From: Alcaligenaceae bacterium
Lineage (GTDB): Bacteria > Pseudomonadota > Gammaproteobacteria > Burkholderiales > Burkholderiaceae_B
DNA length: 35,524 nucleotides
Assembly: GCA_947380655.1 (NCBI GenBank)
Contig: CANCRX010000029.1
Location: forward strand, 1-35,524
Direction of reading: 5' to 3'
Within the stretch, counting starts at the first letter, position 1. The number at the start of each line of letters is the position of its first letter. The notes under the pieces were generated by a model. The model worked only from the letters and a program-made list of their open reading frames with translations, did not search any database and was not told the origin of the DNA. This document shows positions 25,083-34,244 of the stretch, one piece after another. The translations under genes and the position numbers were made by a program.

Positions 25083-26639
25083 ATGAGACGTACCTCTGCA
25101 CTCGCAATGATTGCGCTGCTTGCAGGTTGTGCGGTGGGGCCTGATTATGTGCGCCCTACACTACCAGAATCTAAATCATATTCAACTACAGCACTGCCAG
25201 CACAAACGGATTCTGTACCAACCCTAGCAGGTGCCGCGCAGCGCTTTGCAATTGAAAGTGATATACGCAGTGACTGGTGGACTTTATTTCAGTCCAAAGC
25301 GCTCAATGAATTGATCGAACAATCGTTTCAGTCGAATCCAAATATCGAGGTAGCAAAGCGTGCGCTAAAGGTTGCACAAGAAGGCGTCTACGCACAACAA
25401 GGTTACTTTTTTCCGACTGTCGCAGCAAATTACACACCCACGCGTACAAAAATTGCAGGCAATCTGGGCTCTAATGCACCAGGCATTCAAGGCGACGGGA
25501 CCTTGATTCAGGGCTATCAAGGAACGCCGGCCAATGAAGGTGGCACAGCGCCCTTTAATGGCCCTACCCTTTATAGTTTTCATACTGCTCAATTAACCGT
25601 TGGGTTTGTACCCGACGTGTTTGGTGCAAATATCCGGATGGTGGAAACTGCACAGGCACAAACCAATGTCCAGCAATTGCAGTTGCAGGCGAGCTACGTC
25701 ACGCTGGCAACTAATATCGTAGCCGCAGCGATTCAGGACGGCCTACTCAGAAAACAGATCGCGATCACCAACGAAATGATCGATGCAAATACGACTTCAG
25801 TTGACCTCGTTAAACGCCAACATAAAGCTGGTTTTGCCTCATTACTTGATTTGTCGATGCAGCTCAGTGCCCTGAATCAGGTCAAACAATTACTCCCACC
25901 CTTACAAAAACAATTTGAGCAGAATCGTGATTTGTTGCGTGTATTGGCTGGTCTGACTCAAGATCAGGAAGTCCCTGCCTTCAATCTGGACACCTTCAAG
26001 CTCCCTGAAGAATTACCACTCACCTTACCGGCAAAGCTCATTGAACAGCGTCCCGATGTCCGAGTGGCTGAAGAGCAACTGCGTGCTGCCAATGCGCAGA
26101 TTGGTGTTGCCCGAGCGGCGCGTTTGCCTCAGTTCCTGATCAACGGCACCATCGGTGGAGCGGCAGCAAACTTTGATCAGATGTTCTGGAGTGGTAGTGG
26201 CGCATTTTTTCAGTTGATGCTTGGTATTACGCAACCAATATTTGATGGTGGCACCTTGATGCATCGCGAATATGCAGCAACCGAATCGCAAAAACAGGCT
26301 GCGGCGCAATATCGTGCTACGGTGCTGACGGCTTTTCAGAACGTAGCCGATACCTTACATGCGATCCATGCAGATGCGCAGGCCTTGAGTGTCGCGAATG
26401 AATTAACCCTTGCGTCTCGCGCAACCTATGATTTGACCGCACGTCAGCATGCTAGCGGTTATCTCGATCGTCTGGCACTTATTAATGCCCAACAAACTTA
26501 TCGTCAGGCTCTGCTCAGTCTCTCACAAGCCCAGGCAAGCCGCCTGGGGGATACTGCCGCGTTATTCCAATCACTCGGTGGTGGCTGGTGGAACCGCTCA
26601 GGGAGCGATCAAGCCGTTGATGTAGCCATCAATAAATGA
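25083..26639 (+). CDS. RND efflux outer-membrane lipoprotein channel (NodT/OprM family)
   Basis: 518 residues if started at the ATG at 25083, which gives a compact lipoprotein signal MRRTSALAMIALLAGC with Cys16 as the anchor. Upstream in-frame starts at 25002, 25020, 25032 and 25077 cannot be excluded, since none has a good ribosome site. The mature start CAVGPDYVRP is typical of NodT-family channels. Two outer-membrane efflux repeats follow, each with long coiled-coil helices (e.g. IEVAKRALKVAQEG and VRVAEEQLRAANAQIGVARAARLPQ). It completes the tripartite exporter. Its last 42 nt overlap the convergent DUF945 gene. Confidence 0.9.
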   Translation: MRRTSALAMIALLAGCAVGPDYVRPTLPESKSYSTTALPAQTDSVPTLAGAAQRFAIESDIRSDWWTLFQSKALNELIEQSFQSNPNIEVAKRALKVAQEGVYAQQGYFFPTVAANYTPTRTKIAGNLGSNAPGIQGDGTLIQGYQGTPANEGGTAPFNGPTLYSFHTAQLTVGFVPDVFGANIRMVETAQAQTNVQQLQLQASYVTLATNIVAAAIQDGLLRKQIAITNEMIDANTTSVDLVKRQHKAGFASLLDLSMQLSALNQVKQLLPPLQKQFEQNRDLLRVLAGLTQDQEVPAFNLDTFKLPEELPLTLPAKLIEQRPDVRVAEEQLRAANAQIGVARAARLPQFLINGTIGGAAANFDQMFWSGSGAFFQLMLGITQPIFDGGTLMHREYAATESQKQAAAQYRATVLTAFQNVADTLHAIHADAQALSVANELTLASRATYDLTARQHASGYLDRLALINAQQTYRQALLSLSQAQASRLGDTAALFQSLGGGWWNRSGSDQAVDVAINK

Positions 26640-27881
26640 CAGCTCGTTACTGACATCACGGGTTTTACCGTTAGCTTTAAACGTCTTACCCGTGAATTCA
26701 AAGTTTGATTTCAGTCCGTCTTTTGAATCAGTCGCGAGCCCCATCATGATTGCCATCATCTTTTGAGCATTATCTATAGCCTTACCTTTAGCCAGTAACT
26801 GTCCAGATGCTCGAAGCGAGTCCGCAGCAGAAAACTCAGTACTTGCAGGGTTTGAGGATTTGAGTAACTCGACTTTCACATCACCGCTGACTGCGCCAGA
26901 ATTGACTTGTGCAGAGATCTTCGGAAGCGAAACCGTAAATCCCTGATTCACTAATTTACGCAAAGCGGCTTTTGAGCGAGACTGTTCATCCGCAGTCAGA
27001 TTCTGAAAATCATCCGAATCATTGGCGATCGAAGACAGCGTATCAATACTCGAAAGGTCTAATCCGGCAAGACTTAAGTCAATGACTACATCTCGGATTT
27101 TTTGTCCTGCAACGCTCAGACTGTTCAGTTTGTGATTAATGTTCAGATCGATACGATCACCGCGCTCGGATACGGTAGTCTGCACCCCCATTCCTTCAGC
27201 AGTACCGTATTTAGTGCTGAGCTTATCAATAGCAAACTCAAAACTGCCAATTCCCCTGTTACGGTTAGTGAAGTCGGCCTTGGCACTCACCCCATCAACA
27301 TCTAATGGCAAACCTTCTGAAAGCATTGAGATGCGGGCGGTTTTCCAGTCAAATGCCACGGCTTGACCCGCCCAGGAGAACTGACCACTCGAAGGTGATA
27401 TCTGCAGTCGATCATTGCCATCGCGCATGACAAGTTCTGGCATTTTTAACGAAGTCAGTGCACGACCACCGTAGCCGAGTTGACCGCGGCCCTGCAATGC
27501 TAATTCGGAACCGAATAAGCGGTTAATTTCCACCCCATATTCACCCGATGGTTTCATGTTCCAGTTAAAACGCAAGGAAGATTCAGGTAAGAGTAAATTT
27601 GAAATACGGTATTCAACCAACACTGAAAATTTTTGTTTACCGGTTGCAACATCCGCACCCAGCTCATTGAACCGGATTTCAAACTGTCCTTGGGAATGAA
27701 ACAGACTTTGTTCATGTTTCAAATTAACTAAACGTAATTTTTTTTGTTTGGTTGTTTGTTCAACAAGCGTTGATACCCATTTTTCAGTTGTTTTTCCTAT
27801 ATAAATACTTGCACCTAGCCAGGCAGCGCAGGCAAGCAATACAGCAACAACAAGAGTAATCGCAATTTTTTTGATAGGCAT
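26598..27881 (-). CDS. DUF945 (YdgA-like) family protein
   Basis: 427 residues. An N-terminal membrane helix (MPIKKIAITLVVAVLLACAAWLGASIYIG, about 5-28) is followed by a long beta-rich periplasmic region with repeated strand patterns (FEIRFNELGAD, YGVEINRLFGSELALQGRG, FEFAIDKLSTKYG, VSLPKISAQVNSGAVSGDVKVEL). This matches the DUF945/YdgA family, whose function is not established; AsmA/lipid-transfer-like ideas have been raised for similar folds. It starts 4 nt after the proC stop, so it ends the minus-strand run. Its 3' end lies inside the outer-membrane efflux gene. Confidence 0.8.
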   Translation of the reverse strand: MPIKKIAITLVVAVLLACAAWLGASIYIGKTTEKWVSTLVEQTTKQKKLRLVNLKHEQSLFHSQGQFEIRFNELGADVATGKQKFSVLVEYRISNLLLPESSLRFNWNMKPSGEYGVEINRLFGSELALQGRGQLGYGGRALTSLKMPELVMRDGNDRLQISPSSGQFSWAGQAVAFDWKTARISMLSEGLPLDVDGVSAKADFTNRNRGIGSFEFAIDKLSTKYGTAEGMGVQTTVSERGDRIDLNINHKLNSLSVAGQKIRDVVIDLSLAGLDLSSIDTLSSIANDSDDFQNLTADEQSRSKAALRKLVNQGFTVSLPKISAQVNSGAVSGDVKVELLKSSNPASTEFSAADSLRASGQLLAKGKAIDNAQKMMAIMMGLATDSKDGLKSNFEFTGKTFKANGKTRDVSNELSFIDGYINGLIAP

Positions 27882-27885
27882 TTAA

Positions 27886-28719
27886 TTAATTTCCAAATTC
27901 TTTTGATAATTCTGCTGCACGTTGATCTGCCGCGCACATGGCTTGTTTCACAATTTCAATAAAGTTTCTATTTTTAAATACCTCTAGCGCTGCGGCGGTC
28001 GTGCCTCCCTTAGAAGTCACACGTTCACGCAGGACTGAAGCAGGCTCAGCTGACTCTGACGCAAGCTTGGTCGAGCCTGTCAATGTGGCTAGCGCAAGTG
28101 TTCTGGCTTGGTCGACGGTCAGACCTAACTCAACGGCCCCCTCGATCAGTGATTCCAGAAATAAAAATACATAAGCCGGGCCTGAACCGGACAACGCAGT
28201 GACGGCATCGATAGACTGATCGTTATCGACCCATACTGCTTGTCCGACAGCACTGAGCAAGCTGGTCGCCACTTCACGTTCCTGGGCGGAAAGGACAGGG
28301 AGAGCGGCCATACCCGTTACTCCCGCAGCCACCAGAGCTGGCGTATTGGGCATGCATCTGACAATGTGGCCATACCCTTCGGAGTCGTTGCCTAGCCATT
28401 TAGAGAGCGACGCAATTGAGATGCCTGCCGCAATGCTGATCACAAGGGTCTTAGACTGAAGATATGGCTTAGTTGAAAGTACGACTTCTCGCATTTGTTG
28501 CGGTTTAACAGCAAACACCCAGACGGTGTGTTGTGACAACAAGGCATCAGGCTGTGCGGAAACACTGACGCCACGAGCCTGCCATTGGGCACGAAGCTCC
28601 TCAGATAACTCAATGATATGTATCTGCGAAGCTGGACAGCCTTGCTTCAGCCAGCCCGATACCAGTGCATTGGCCATATTGCCACCGCCAACAATTGCTA
28701 TGGAAGGAAACTTATTCAT
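27886..28719 (-). CDS. proC: Pyrroline-5-carboxylate reductase
   Basis: 277 residues from the ATG at 28719 (MNKFPSIAIVGGGNMANAL). The N-terminal Rossmann NAD(P) motif VGGGNMA, VFAVKPQQM, IVRCMPNTPALVAAGVTGM, the ALSGSGPAYVFLFLESLIEG helix and the C-terminal LRERVTSKGGTTAAALEVF all match ProC. It makes proline in the last biosynthetic step. It lies 15 nt after ubiA and 4 nt before the DUF945 gene. A GGA site precedes the start; a TTG one codon upstream is possible but unlikely. Confidence 0.96.
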   Translation of the reverse strand: MNKFPSIAIVGGGNMANALVSGWLKQGCPASQIHIIELSEELRAQWQARGVSVSAQPDALLSQHTVWVFAVKPQQMREVVLSTKPYLQSKTLVISIAAGISIASLSKWLGNDSEGYGHIVRCMPNTPALVAAGVTGMAALPVLSAQEREVATSLLSAVGQAVWVDNDQSIDAVTALSGSGPAYVFLFLESLIEGAVELGLTVDQARTLALATLTGSTKLASESAEPASVLRERVTSKGGTTAAALEVFKNRNFIEIVKQAMCAADQRAAELSKEFGN

Positions 28720-28734
28720 CAATCATTATCCAAA

Positions 28735-29604
28735 TCAGTGAAAGACTGTTTCTACAAAGATACCTGCAAATACCGCACAGCCAAACCAGGTGTTATGCAG
28801 AAAAGCCTTAAAACAAGCCATACGTTCACGATCGCGTATCCAATACAGATGGGTCATTGCGATCAAGCTCGCACAGCTCAAACTCAACCAGTACGCTAAT
28901 CCCCAGCCAAACAAATGACCCGAAATAGCGAGTAAAAAAATTGTCAGAAAATAAGACAACCCAACAAAAAAAATATCGTAACGACCAAAAGTAATAGCAG
29001 AGGTTTTAAGCCCTAATCTAATATCGTCATCCCGATCAACCATTGCATACTCGGTATCGTATGCGATCGCCCAGCTGACATTGGCTAATAGCATTAACCA
29101 TGCTGCAAGTGGGATCATATTCTGAATCGAGGCAAAAGCCATGGGAATTCCAAAACCGAAGGCGATACCCAGATAGGCTTGTGGAATAGCAAAAAAACGT
29201 TTGAATAAAGGATAGGTTATTGCTAACACCGCTGCCACCACGGCCAGCGCCCAGGTTAATCCATTAAGAGGAATGATTAGCAACAAGCTGACCAGTCCCA
29301 GCACGACCGCGACCCCGATGGCTTCTTTGGGTTTGATCAAGCCTGAGGTCAGCACACGTGACTCGGTGCGTTTGACATGAATATCTACATCCCGGTCAAA
29401 ATAATCATTCAGCGCACAACCTGCCGAACGCATGAGAACAGTCCCCGTTACATAAATAAAAAATATGTGCCAGGCAGGCCAGCCATCGCTCGCAGCAAAC
29501 AAGGCCCAGAGTGTCGGCCAAAGTAGCAGCAAAATCCCGATTGGTTTGTCAAGACGGACAAGCTTTGCGTAAAGCCCAAGACGTGTCTTGCTAAAAATAA
29601 ACAT
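28735..29604 (-). CDS. ubiA: 4-hydroxybenzoate polyprenyltransferase
   Basis: 289 residues, with eight or nine hydrophobic helices. The two Asp-rich motifs of UbiA prenyltransferases are present: NDYFDRDVD (about 66-74) and YDTEYAMVDRDDD in the middle. The enzyme attaches the polyprenyl tail to 4-hydroxybenzoate in ubiquinone synthesis at the inner membrane. It starts 20 nt after the oxyR stop on the same strand and is followed by proC. Confidence 0.96.
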   Translation of the reverse strand: MFIFSKTRLGLYAKLVRLDKPIGILLLLWPTLWALFAASDGWPAWHIFFIYVTGTVLMRSAGCALNDYFDRDVDIHVKRTESRVLTSGLIKPKEAIGVAVVLGLVSLLLIIPLNGLTWALAVVAAVLAITYPLFKRFFAIPQAYLGIAFGFGIPMAFASIQNMIPLAAWLMLLANVSWAIAYDTEYAMVDRDDDIRLGLKTSAITFGRYDIFFVGLSYFLTIFLLAISGHLFGWGLAYWLSLSCASLIAMTHLYWIRDRERMACFKAFLHNTWFGCAVFAGIFVETVFH

Positions 29605-29624
29605 TGTGAGTATCCGTTGAGTTC

Positions 29625-30563
29625 TTAAGTCAGATGATTATTTAGCATCGTGACACCTTCAAGACCACAAGCATAAACAGCTTCTTTGAGCGCCTCGATC
29701 GAAGCGACTCTTGGAAAGCTTTTTCGCCAGGCAAGCACAACCCGTCGATCAGGAACAGGCTTGTCAAAGGGAATATAGCTGAGCAATTCGCTGTTTCGAT
29801 CATGCGCTTTTACTGCCGACATAGGCATAACCGTAATACCAATACCTGCCGCAACCATATGGCGAATCGTTTCAAGCGAGGAGCCTTCAAAGGTACGCTG
29901 AATACCTTCACTGGCGGCGGCAAATTTTGAAAGCTCTGGACAGACTTCCAGGACTTGATCGCGGAAGCAATGGCCAGAGCCAAGTAACAGCATATTCTGT
30001 AGCTTGAGATCTTCGGCCGAAATCGTCTTTCGCTTGGCCCAGGGGTGATTGACAGGCGTGACCACGACAAACTGTTCATCATAGAGTGACTCAGTGACGA
30101 GTCCGGTTTCTGGCAGCGGGAGCGCCATAATCGCGCAGTCGATCTCGCCCTGACGCAGCAACTCAATGAGTCGATGGGTAAAGTTTTCTTGCAGAATTAA
30201 TGGCATCTGCGGTGTGCGCTCAATTTGTTTAGGAACCAGTTTCGGTAGCAGATAGGGACCAATGGTATGAATCACACCAACCCGTAAAGGTCCAGCGAGC
30301 GGATCGTTACCAAGCCTAGCGATTTCCTTTAAGTTTGCACTTTCCTCAAGAACTTTTTGAGCCTGAGATACAAGCTGTTGTCCAACGGTGGTCACACCGA
30401 CCTCAGTGCCGCCGCGCTCAAATATAGTCACCCCCAGCTCTTCTTCGAGTTTTTTGATCGCGACAGATAATGTTGGCTGGCTGACGAAACAGGCCTCTGC
30501 TGCGCGACCAAAATGACGTTCCCTTGCTACGGCAACGATATATTTGAGTTCAGTGAGTGTCAT
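29625..30563 (-). CDS. oxyR: Hydrogen peroxide-sensing regulator OxyR
   Basis: 312 residues, LysR type. The N-terminal helix-turn-helix reads MTLTELKYIVAVARERHFGRAAEACFVSQPTLSVAIKKLEEELG. The effector domain has LLLGSGHCFRDQVLEVC, placing Cys199 and Cys208 at exactly the E. coli OxyR numbering. These form the disulfide that switches the protein on. It therefore can be called OxyR rather than a generic LysR protein. It follows recG by 57 nt; oxyR-recG linkage is known in Pseudomonas and Burkholderia. No katG or ahpC is in the window. Confidence 0.95.
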   Translation of the reverse strand: MTLTELKYIVAVARERHFGRAAEACFVSQPTLSVAIKKLEEELGVTIFERGGTEVGVTTVGQQLVSQAQKVLEESANLKEIARLGNDPLAGPLRVGVIHTIGPYLLPKLVPKQIERTPQMPLILQENFTHRLIELLRQGEIDCAIMALPLPETGLVTESLYDEQFVVVTPVNHPWAKRKTISAEDLKLQNMLLLGSGHCFRDQVLEVCPELSKFAAASEGIQRTFEGSSLETIRHMVAAGIGITVMPMSAVKAHDRNSELLSYIPFDKPVPDRRVVLAWRKSFPRVASIEALKEAVYACGLEGVTMLNNHLT

Positions 30564-30620
30564 TTTTTTTATCCATTGAATTTATTCACGACAAAATTTT
30601 TTTTGGGGATGTGTTTGGTA

Positions 30621-32699
30621 TTAACTACGCAAAAAGTCTTCCCTGCCCCGCATCCATCGCTCTAAATGACGTTCCACAATATCAGGGTGATGTAGCCTGA
30701 GGTCTGTGGCGACTTCGCGGGCAGCACGTACAATTTCACTGTCATGTGCCAGATCCGCGAAACGCAACAATGCAACACCTGATTGCCTCGAGCCAAGTAA
30801 TTCACCCGGGCCTCTCAAATCAAGATCGCGTTGCGCGATTTCAAATCCGTCCTGCGTCTCATACATTGCGCGTAATCTTTCGCGCGCGATCATGGATAAA
30901 GGATGTTGAAACATCAAGACACAGACGGAACTCGCATGTCCGCGGCCTACCCGGCCCCTCAGTTGATGCAGTTGCGCGAGACCAAAACGCTCAGCGTGTT
31001 CAATCACCATCAGCGAAGCATTGGGTACATCGACTCCCACCTCAATCACTGTGGTGGCGACAAGGACCTGAATCAAACCTTCACGAAAATCCTTCATGAC
31101 TGAGGATTTTTCGGCCGTTGACAACCTGCCATGTACCAGTCCTACGTTCAACTCTGGCAGGGCTTGCGTGAGTGCTTGATGGGTATCAACTGCAGTCTGA
31201 AGTTCTAGCGCCTCGCTTTCCTCAACCAGTGGACAGACCCAATACGTCTGTTGACCGTTGATCGCAGACTGGGCAATATGGGAAATAATTTCATCACGGC
31301 GCGAGTTTGCGACCAGTTTAGTCAGTACGGGTGTGCGGCCAGGCGGAAGCCCTTCGATGGTAGAGACTTCCAGGTCAGCATAAAAGGTCATCGCCAGGGT
31401 ACGGGGAATGGGTGTTGCACTCATCGTTAGCTGATGCGGGACCCAATCCTGTAAGTCTGCTTCACCTTTTCGTGAAAGCAGCAGTCGTTGACCAACGCCA
31501 AACCGGTGCTGCTCATCGACGATGACAAGACCGAGGTTTTCAAATTCCACTGTTTCCTGAATCAGGGCTTGCGTGCCGATGATCAGCCGCGCCTTGCCTG
31601 TGCGTATATCTTCAAGGGCAATTTTACGTGCACGTGGAGAAATACTACCTGTCAACCAACAGATACCGATGCCGAGCGGTTCAACCCATGACTGCATTTT
31701 TTGATAGTGCTGTTGAGCAAGAATTTCAGTAGGCGCCATGATGGCGACTTGAACGCCTGCTTCGATAGCTTGCATGGCTGCGAGTGCGGCAACAATCGTT
31801 TTGCCACTGCCCACATCGCCCTGCAGTAAACGGTACATCGGATAGTCACGCGCGAGATCCAGACTAATTTCATTGACGACTTTAATTTGAGAGTCTGTCA
31901 AAGTAAAAGGTAGGCTGCGCAGCAAACGCTGGCATAAATTTTCAGGGCTATCAGTACTTGCCAGCGCACGGCTACGCTTTGAACGCCGGGCATCGCGGGC
32001 GGCGGCGAGAGAGAGTTGTTGTGCCAGCAGTTCATCGAATTTAATACGTATCCATGCAGGATGCGTATGTTCGATCAAGGCTTGTGCATCCATATCAGGC
32101 GTGGGTGAATGCAAAGTATGGATGGCGATATCAAACGCCAGAAGCCCCAATTTTTTAACTAAGGTAGCGGGTAACGTATCAACGAGTGATACTTGTCCAA
32201 GCGCGTGCAAGATGGCTTTACGTAAACTTGGCTGACTCAAGCCATCCGTGGTCGGGTAGACAGGAGTCAGTGATGCGGGCAATGGTGAATGTGGTGCAGT
32301 GATCTTAGGATGAATAATTTCCAGTCCATTAAAACCACTGCGCACCTCACCCCTGATACGCCAACGGCGCCCAGGTTTCATTTGCTGTTGCTGGCTGGGA
32401 TAAAAAGTCAGCCACCTCAACGCTAGTTCGCCTGAGTCGTCGCGAACCGAAGCGGTCAACTGACGACGCGGTTTATATTTGACTTCGCAATCGATTACTT
32501 CAGCTTCAATCTGAGCCGACATCCCTCCCCGCAGTGATGCGATTGAAGCAATCGCCGTTTCATCCTCGTAACGTAATGGAAGATGCAGTACAAAATCTTG
32601 AGGATTGCGTAGCCCCAGTCGTTCAAATTTTTGTTGAACGACTGACCCTGTTTGCGCCGCTGAGACTTTTGCAGGAGACGAACCGGGTTTAGGCTGCAC
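30621..32699 (-). CDS. recG: ATP-dependent DNA helicase RecG
   Basis: 692 residues, the family's usual length. An N-terminal wedge/OB domain is followed by helicase motifs: LLQGDVGSGKT (Walker A, near 300), VIVDEQHRFGVGQR (Walker B, near 395), TMSATPIPRTLAMT (motif III), and VIEVGVDVPNASLMVIEHAERFGLAQLHQLRGRVGRG (motifs V-VI). RecG remodels stalled forks and branched DNA. It starts with GTG at 32697-32699, 5 nt after the ridA stop, with little ribosome site, so it probably depends on translation of ridA. Confidence 0.97.
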   Translation of the reverse strand: MQPKPGSSPAKVSAAQTGSVVQQKFERLGLRNPQDFVLHLPLRYEDETAIASIASLRGGMSAQIEAEVIDCEVKYKPRRQLTASVRDDSGELALRWLTFYPSQQQQMKPGRRWRIRGEVRSGFNGLEIIHPKITAPHSPLPASLTPVYPTTDGLSQPSLRKAILHALGQVSLVDTLPATLVKKLGLLAFDIAIHTLHSPTPDMDAQALIEHTHPAWIRIKFDELLAQQLSLAAARDARRSKRSRALASTDSPENLCQRLLRSLPFTLTDSQIKVVNEISLDLARDYPMYRLLQGDVGSGKTIVAALAAMQAIEAGVQVAIMAPTEILAQQHYQKMQSWVEPLGIGICWLTGSISPRARKIALEDIRTGKARLIIGTQALIQETVEFENLGLVIVDEQHRFGVGQRLLLSRKGEADLQDWVPHQLTMSATPIPRTLAMTFYADLEVSTIEGLPPGRTPVLTKLVANSRRDEIISHIAQSAINGQQTYWVCPLVEESEALELQTAVDTHQALTQALPELNVGLVHGRLSTAEKSSVMKDFREGLIQVLVATTVIEVGVDVPNASLMVIEHAERFGLAQLHQLRGRVGRGHASSVCVLMFQHPLSMIARERLRAMYETQDGFEIAQRDLDLRGPGELLGSRQSGVALLRFADLAHDSEIVRAAREVATDLRLHHPDIVERHLERWMRGREDFLRS

Positions 32700-32704
32700 G
32701 ATGT

Positions 32705-33091
32705 TTAGAGGACTAGGACGGCTTCAATTTCGAATTGAGCGCCTTTGGGAAGACTCGCTACACCAATTGTTGAACGCGCTGGATAAGGTTCTGGTAGAAA
32801 TTCTGCCATCAAGCCATTAGCAATTGAAAATTTACCCAGATCTGTCAGGAATAAGGTGAGCTTAACGATCTGCTCTAACCCGCCACCCGCCGCTTCGATG
32901 ACCGCTTTCATATTTGCGAGGGATTGTTTGACCTGATCCTCGAAATGTTCAGAAATCATTTCACCTGTTGCAGGGACCAGACCTATTTGGCCAGAAAGGT
33001 AAACCGTATTTCCTGCTTGCGCGACAACGGCTTGTGAATACGGACCGACTGCTGCAGGTGCTGCATTGGTATGAATAATCGATTTAGACAT
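32705..33091 (-). CDS. ridA: RidA family 2-iminobutanoate/2-iminopropanoate deaminase
   Basis: 128 residues from the second of two adjacent ATG codons (33091), which has AAGGAG at the better distance; the first (33094) gives 129. The catalytic Arg106 is in YPARSTIGVASLPKGAQFEIEAVL, with NAAPAAVGPYSQAV at the N-terminus. It hydrolyses reactive enamine/imine intermediates made by PLP enzymes. It heads the ridA-recG-oxyR run and is divergent from the iron-binding protein gene. Confidence 0.93.
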   Translation of the reverse strand: MSKSIIHTNAAPAAVGPYSQAVVAQAGNTVYLSGQIGLVPATGEMISEHFEDQVKQSLANMKAVIEAAGGGLEQIVKLTLFLTDLGKFSIANGLMAEFLPEPYPARSTIGVASLPKGAQFEIEAVLVL

Positions 33092-33159
33092 CATTAACTC
33101 CTTGCTATTAACTATTGAATTTTACCTTTCAATAGATTGTTTCGATAAATATTATGAAT

Positions 33160-33178
33160 AAAAATGATAACATTCGTA
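33160..33178 (+). promoter_or_regulatory. Possible Fur box upstream of the iron transporter
   Basis: The 19-nt stretch centred on AATGATAACATT matches the classic Fur consensus at about 11 of 19 positions by eye. It lies in a very AT-rich gap, 35 nt before the start codon of the iron-binding protein gene. Iron regulation is expected for such a gene, but the match is weak in AT-rich sequence. Confidence 0.3.
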
Positions 33179-33212
33179 AATACAAATCAATCTCATTTGG
33201 ATTAACTTATTA

Positions 33213-34241
33213 ATGAAACTTTTTAGATGTTTGCTTCTGACATTGATATGCGTGACTAATACAGAGGCTCAGACTTTAACTGTGGGTCAAGGCGAAGTGA
33301 ACTTGTATACAACAAGGGAGCCAAAACTTATCAAACCCTTGCTCGAAGCATTTACCCTGCAGACAGGTATCACAGTCAAAACATCTTTCATCAAAGATGG
33401 TTTGATTGAAAAAGTTAAAGCAGAAAAACATCTCTCCCCTGCCGATGTCATCATGACAGCAGATATTGGTAATCTGGTGGACTTGGAGAAAAGTGAGGCT
33501 TTCCAGCCGATCGATTCTTCCCTGCTCTTAGAGGCAATTCCTGCCAATCTGCGCAGCACAGAGGGAACCTGGTATGCGCTTTCCCTGCGCGACCGTGTCC
33601 TCTACGCCGACCCGTCGCTAGCCCTGACTGAGTTTAATTATGAAGACCTGGCAGACGCAAAATGGGCAGGCAAGGTTTGCATTCGATCAGGCCAGCATCC
33701 CTACAATATTGGTTTGATCTCTGCCATGCTGATTCACAACGGTGAACAGAAAACAGAGCAATGGTTAAAACAGGTCAAAGCAAACCTCGCAAGACCCGCG
33801 ACAGGCGGCGATCGCGACGTTGCCCGAGATATTCTTGGTGGCCTGTGCGAAATTGGCATTGCCAATGCGTACTACGCTGCGCAGATGAAAACCTCAAAAA
33901 CAGGTTCTGAACAGCGCAAATGGGGTGACGCGATAAAGGTGATTCGTCCAACATTCAAAGCGACCAATACTACCTTTGTCAATATAAGCGGTGCAGGCGT
34001 TGCGCGTTACGCACCGAACCGCAGCAACGCAATCAAGCTGATGGAATTTCTGGCCTCTGAAAATGGCCAAAAAATGTATGCGAGCGCTGATTTTGAGTAC
34101 CCAGTCAGAAAAAATATTACGCCAGACCCTATGGTTGCAAGTTTCGGTCCACTGACAATCGACTCTCTATCCCTGAAAGATATTGCTGCGCGTCGAAAAC
34201 AAGCCAGTGAGTTAGTCGAAAAAGTAAAATTCGATCAATAA
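33213..34241 (+). CDS. Iron(III) ABC transporter periplasmic binding protein (FbpA-like)
   Basis: 342 residues. A short signal peptide ends near residue 19 (NTEA/QT). The mature protein starts with GEVNLYTTREPKLIKPLLEAF, the usual opening of the FbpA/FutA ferric-binding group, and has ADVIMTADIGNL, GTWYALSLRDRVLYADP and TGGDRDVARDILGGLCEIGIANAYYAAQM. The Tyr220-Tyr221 pair is the conserved iron ligand pair. It delivers periplasmic ferric iron to the permease encoded 3 nt downstream. The ATP-binding subunit is probably beyond the window. Confidence 0.93.
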   Translation: MKLFRCLLLTLICVTNTEAQTLTVGQGEVNLYTTREPKLIKPLLEAFTLQTGITVKTSFIKDGLIEKVKAEKHLSPADVIMTADIGNLVDLEKSEAFQPIDSSLLLEAIPANLRSTEGTWYALSLRDRVLYADPSLALTEFNYEDLADAKWAGKVCIRSGQHPYNIGLISAMLIHNGEQKTEQWLKQVKANLARPATGGDRDVARDILGGLCEIGIANAYYAAQMKTSKTGSEQRKWGDAIKVIRPTFKATNTTFVNISGAGVARYAPNRSNAIKLMEFLASENGQKMYASADFEYPVRKNITPDPMVASFGPLTIDSLSLKDIAARRKQASELVEKVKFDQ

Positions 34242-34244
34242 GAC

